Positions 4,440-6,372 of a stretch of DNA of 6,372 bases are shown here, piece after piece. A program made the translations under genes and the position numbers. This stretch comes from Bacteroides sp. Lineage in GTDB: Bacteria > Bacteroidota > Bacteroidia > Bacteroidales > Bacteroidaceae. How positions within the stretch are numbered: position 1 is the stretch's first letter; each line of letters opens with the position of its first letter. Where the stretch lies: NCBI RefSeq assembly GCF_030151085.1, contig NZ_JASLER010000011.1, positions 1-6,372 of the forward strand, in the 5' to 3' direction. A model generated the notes under the pieces. That model was given only the letters and a program-made list of their open reading frames with translations, was not told the origin of the DNA and ran no database searches.

Positions 4440-5960
4440 ATGTCACAGATTGTCGGACATATCTCGCAGGTAATCGGACCTGTTGTGGACGTCTATTTCG
4501 AAGGTACGGAGGCTGAATTAATGTTGCCCAGTATTCACGATGCATTGGAAATAAAAAGATCGAATGGTAAGAGACTGATTGTAGAAGTACAACAGCATAT
4601 CGGTGAAAATACCGTACGCACCGTTGCCATGGATAGTACAGACGGACTACAGAGAGGTATGAAGGTACATCCGCTTGGTGGACCTATCACCATGCCGGTG
4701 GGTGAACAAATTAAAGGTCGCCTGATGAATGTAGTAGGTGACTCCATCGACGGAATGAAAGAACTGGACCGTACCGGCGCTTATCCCATCCATCGCGATC
4801 CCCCCAAGTTTGAAGATTTGACTACCGTACAAGAAGTGCTTTATACGGGTATCAAAGTAATTGATTTGCTGGAACCTTATAGTAAAGGTGGCAAAATCGG
4901 TTTGTTTGGTGGAGCCGGTGTAGGAAAAACCGTACTGATTCAGGAACTTATCAATAATATTGCCAAGAAACAACATGGTTTCTCCGTATTTGCCGGAGTA
5001 GGAGAGCGTACCCGTGAAGGTAACGACTTGCTGCGTGAAATGATTGAATCCGGTGTAATCCGTTACGGAGAGGAATTCAAAAAGAGTATGGAAGAGGGCA
5101 ATTGGGATTTGTCTAAAGTTGATTATAACGAAGTAGAGAAATCGCAAGTATCGCTGATATTCGGCCAGATGAATGAACCTCCCGGTGCACGTCAGTCGGT
5201 AGCATTATCCGGTTTGACAGTTGCCGAATCATTCCGTGATTTGGGAGCCCAGGCCGAAGGAAAAACTGATATATTGTTCTTTATAGATAATATCTTTCGT
5301 TTCACTCAGGCCGGTTCCGAGGTATCTGCTTTGTTGGGTCGTATGCCCTCTGCTGTGGGTTACCAACCGACGCTGGCTACTGAAATGGGTGCCATGCAGG
5401 AACGTATCACTTCTACAAGAAACGGTTCTATTACTTCAGTACAGGCTGTGTATGTTCCTGCCGATGACTTGACCGACCCTGCACCTGCTACAACCTTTAC
5501 GCACCTGGATGCCACAACGGTATTGAGCCGTAAGATTACCGAACTCGGTATTTATCCGGCTGTAGATCCGTTGGAGTCTACTTCCCGTATTCTTGATCCG
5601 CATATTGTAGGACCGGAACATTACGAAGTGGCACAGCGTGTAAAACAGATTTTGCAACGTAATAAGGAATTGCAGGATATCATCTCCATCCTTGGTATGG
5701 AAGAACTTTCGGATTCCGACCGTACATTAGTGAACCGTGCACGTCGTGTACAACGCTTCTTGTCGCAACCGTTTGCCGTTGCCGAGCAGTTTACAGGTGT
5801 TCCCGGTACAATGGTTTCCATAGAAGACACTATCAAAGGTTTCAAGATGATTCTCGACGGTGAAGTAGATTACTTGCCCGAACCTGCTTTCTTGAATGTA
5901 GGAACTATTGATGAAGCCATAGAAAAGGGCAATCAGTTGTTGGAACAAGCAAAGAAGTAA
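4440..5960 (+). CDS. atpD: F1 ATP synthase subunit beta (catalytic)
   Basis: This 506-residue protein is the nucleotide-binding catalytic subunit of F1, three copies per complex on the cytoplasmic face. An N-terminal beta-barrel (about 1-80) starts with SQIVGHISQVIGPVVDVYF. The P-loop GGAGVGKT is at 157-164. GERTREGND begins at 188, with catalytic E189. Walker B ends at D283 in DILFFIDNIFRF. The adenine-contact Y372 is in IYPAVDP, and the DELSEED-loop equivalent is EELSDSD (421-427). Between GNDLLREM and SQVSLIFGQMNEPPG lies an acidic and basic insertion (about 207-236) absent from the E. coli protein; I associate it with Bacteroidetes. The start is ATG 4440, since a TTG two codons upstream would add residues not seen in the family. 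Upstream DNA runs the other way, so atpD is the first gene of the operon. Confidence 0.98.
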   Translation: MSQIVGHISQVIGPVVDVYFEGTEAELMLPSIHDALEIKRSNGKRLIVEVQQHIGENTVRTVAMDSTDGLQRGMKVHPLGGPITMPVGEQIKGRLMNVVGDSIDGMKELDRTGAYPIHRDPPKFEDLTTVQEVLYTGIKVIDLLEPYSKGGKIGLFGGAGVGKTVLIQELINNIAKKQHGFSVFAGVGERTREGNDLLREMIESGVIRYGEEFKKSMEEGNWDLSKVDYNEVEKSQVSLIFGQMNEPPGARQSVALSGLTVAESFRDLGAQAEGKTDILFFIDNIFRFTQAGSEVSALLGRMPSAVGYQPTLATEMGAMQERITSTRNGSITSVQAVYVPADDLTDPAPATTFTHLDATTVLSRKITELGIYPAVDPLESTSRILDPHIVGPEHYEVAQRVKQILQRNKELQDIISILGMEELSDSDRTLVNRARRVQRFLSQPFAVAEQFTGVPGTMVSIEDTIKGFKMILDGEVDYLPEPAFLNVGTIDEAIEKGNQLLEQAKK

Positions 5961-5974
5961 GAAGTAGTTGCGAA

Positions 5975-6016
5975 TTACTAATTACAAGTTACTAATTACA
6001 AGTTACTAATAAAGAG
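5975..6016 (+). repeat. Tandem 14-bp repeat in the atpD-atpC gap
   Basis: TTACTAATTACAAG occurs twice perfectly (5975-5988 and 5989-6002). A third copy (6003-6016, TTACTAATAAAGAG) matches at 11 of 14 positions and abuts the atpC start codon. The changes in the third copy create the purine run AAAGAG directly before ATG. The array takes up most of the 56-base gap. Confidence 0.9.
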
Positions 6017-6262
6017 ATGAAGGGATTACAGCTAAATATAGTTTCGCCGGAGAAAGAACTTTTCAATGGAGAAGTAGAAAATGTAACTCTGCCCGGTATG
6101 ATAGGCTCATTTACTATCCTGCCGCAGCATGCCCCCATTGTATCTTCATTGAAAGCTGGTACATTGTCATACGTGACGATGGAAGGCGAAGAGCATGTGC
6201 AGGAAATCAATGGTGGCTTCATTGAGATGAATGATAATAATGTGTCGGTTTGCATCGATTGA
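6017..6262 (+). CDS. atpC: F1 ATP synthase subunit epsilon, short form
   Basis: This 81-residue protein matches the N-terminal beta-sandwich domain of the epsilon subunit: LNIVSPEKELFNGEVENVTLPG, then GSFTILPQHAPIVSSLKAGTL, then INGGFIEMNDNNVSVCID. It joins the central stalk with gamma and couples F1 to the membrane ring. The usual protein is about 130-140 residues with a C-terminal helical hairpin that can inhibit ATP hydrolysis. That hairpin is absent here. The frame ends cleanly at TGA 6260-6262, and I see no frameshifted continuation before the next gene, so the short form looks genuine. It starts 56 bases after atpD, immediately after a tandem repeat. Confidence 0.95.
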   Translation: MKGLQLNIVSPEKELFNGEVENVTLPGMIGSFTILPQHAPIVSSLKAGTLSYVTMEGEEHVQEINGGFIEMNDNNVSVCID

Positions 6263-6298
6263 AATTTACCTTATTTCTAATATAATAATTGAATAGAC

Positions 6299-6372
6299 GT
6301 GAGTATTAGTATTACCAAGCGAAATTATTTGTTTTATACAGCGCTCTTAACGATATTAGTAGGAGGATTAGG
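6299..6372 (+). CDS. Membrane protein of the atp operon, N-terminal fragment
   Basis: An open frame starting at GTG 6299-6301 runs off the window. The 24 visible residues begin MSISITKRNYLFYTALLTIL and end VGGL: a short basic N-terminus, then the start of a transmembrane helix. An in-frame TGA at 6290-6292 and the absence of any ATG before it make GTG the likely start. It lies 36 bases after atpC on the same strand. In Bacteroides operons a small membrane protein sits between atpC and atpB. It may play the part of AtpI, but the fragment is too short to assign. Confidence 0.6.
   Translation, partial: MSISITKRNYLFYTALLTILVGGL

Noticed and set aside
4647..5147. 166-codon minus-strand frame opposite atpD
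   Set aside because: It is antisense to the strongly conserved P-loop region of atpD. The frame is a shadow of codon bias.
5975..6016. CRISPR or insertion footprint in the atpD-atpC gap
   Set aside because: The copies are directly tandem with no spacers and no terminal inverted repeats. A simple tandem duplication fits.

Overview
The window looks like chromosomal DNA of a Bacteroides-type gut bacterium (order Bacteroidales). The ATP synthase operon begins with the beta and epsilon subunits (atpD-atpC). AtpD carries the acidic insertion I associate with Bacteroidetes, and the epsilon subunit is an 81-residue short form. DUF3575, DUF4248 and DUF1622 proteins are all present. Promoter-like sites fit the Bacteroides -7 consensus TAnnTTTG rather than a sigma-70 -10 box, and start regions are A-rich with few Shine-Dalgarno sequences.

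Left third (1-2132): a probable phase-variation module. A perfect 25-bp inverted repeat (836-860 and 1097-1121) encloses about 236 bp that hold an exact TAnnTTTG box near the right end. One side carries a tyrosine recombinase gene (1176-2132, minus strand). The other side carries a leftward pair: an Rrf2-like 124-residue protein, then a DUF3575 protein with a signal peptide that runs off the window. As sequenced, the promoter-like box points away from the leftward pair and into the recombinase gene in antisense. The module therefore appears to be in the OFF orientation. Inversion would place the box about 65-75 bases upstream of the Rrf2-like start codon. DUF3575 genes often lie in fimbrillin-type surface clusters, so the switch may control a surface structure encoded beyond position 1.

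Middle (2133-3150): a small DUF4248 gene reads rightward. It is followed by roughly 560 bp without a recognisable gene. This stretch holds two adjacent long imperfect hairpins (2654-2736) whose G-T pairs favour a plus-strand RNA, a promoter-like site, a 28-codon ORF, and a set of nested inverted repeats.

Right half (3151-6372): a leftward two-gene unit encodes a DUF1622 membrane protein and an exported Cys-type glutathione peroxidase. It is divergent from the rightward atp operon across about 390 bp. The atp operon starts with atpD and atpC and continues into a membrane protein cut by the window end. Two perfect copies and one degenerate copy of a 14-bp repeat fill most of the atpD-atpC gap.

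All family assignments come from reading translations and motifs. No database search, folding or GC calculation was run.
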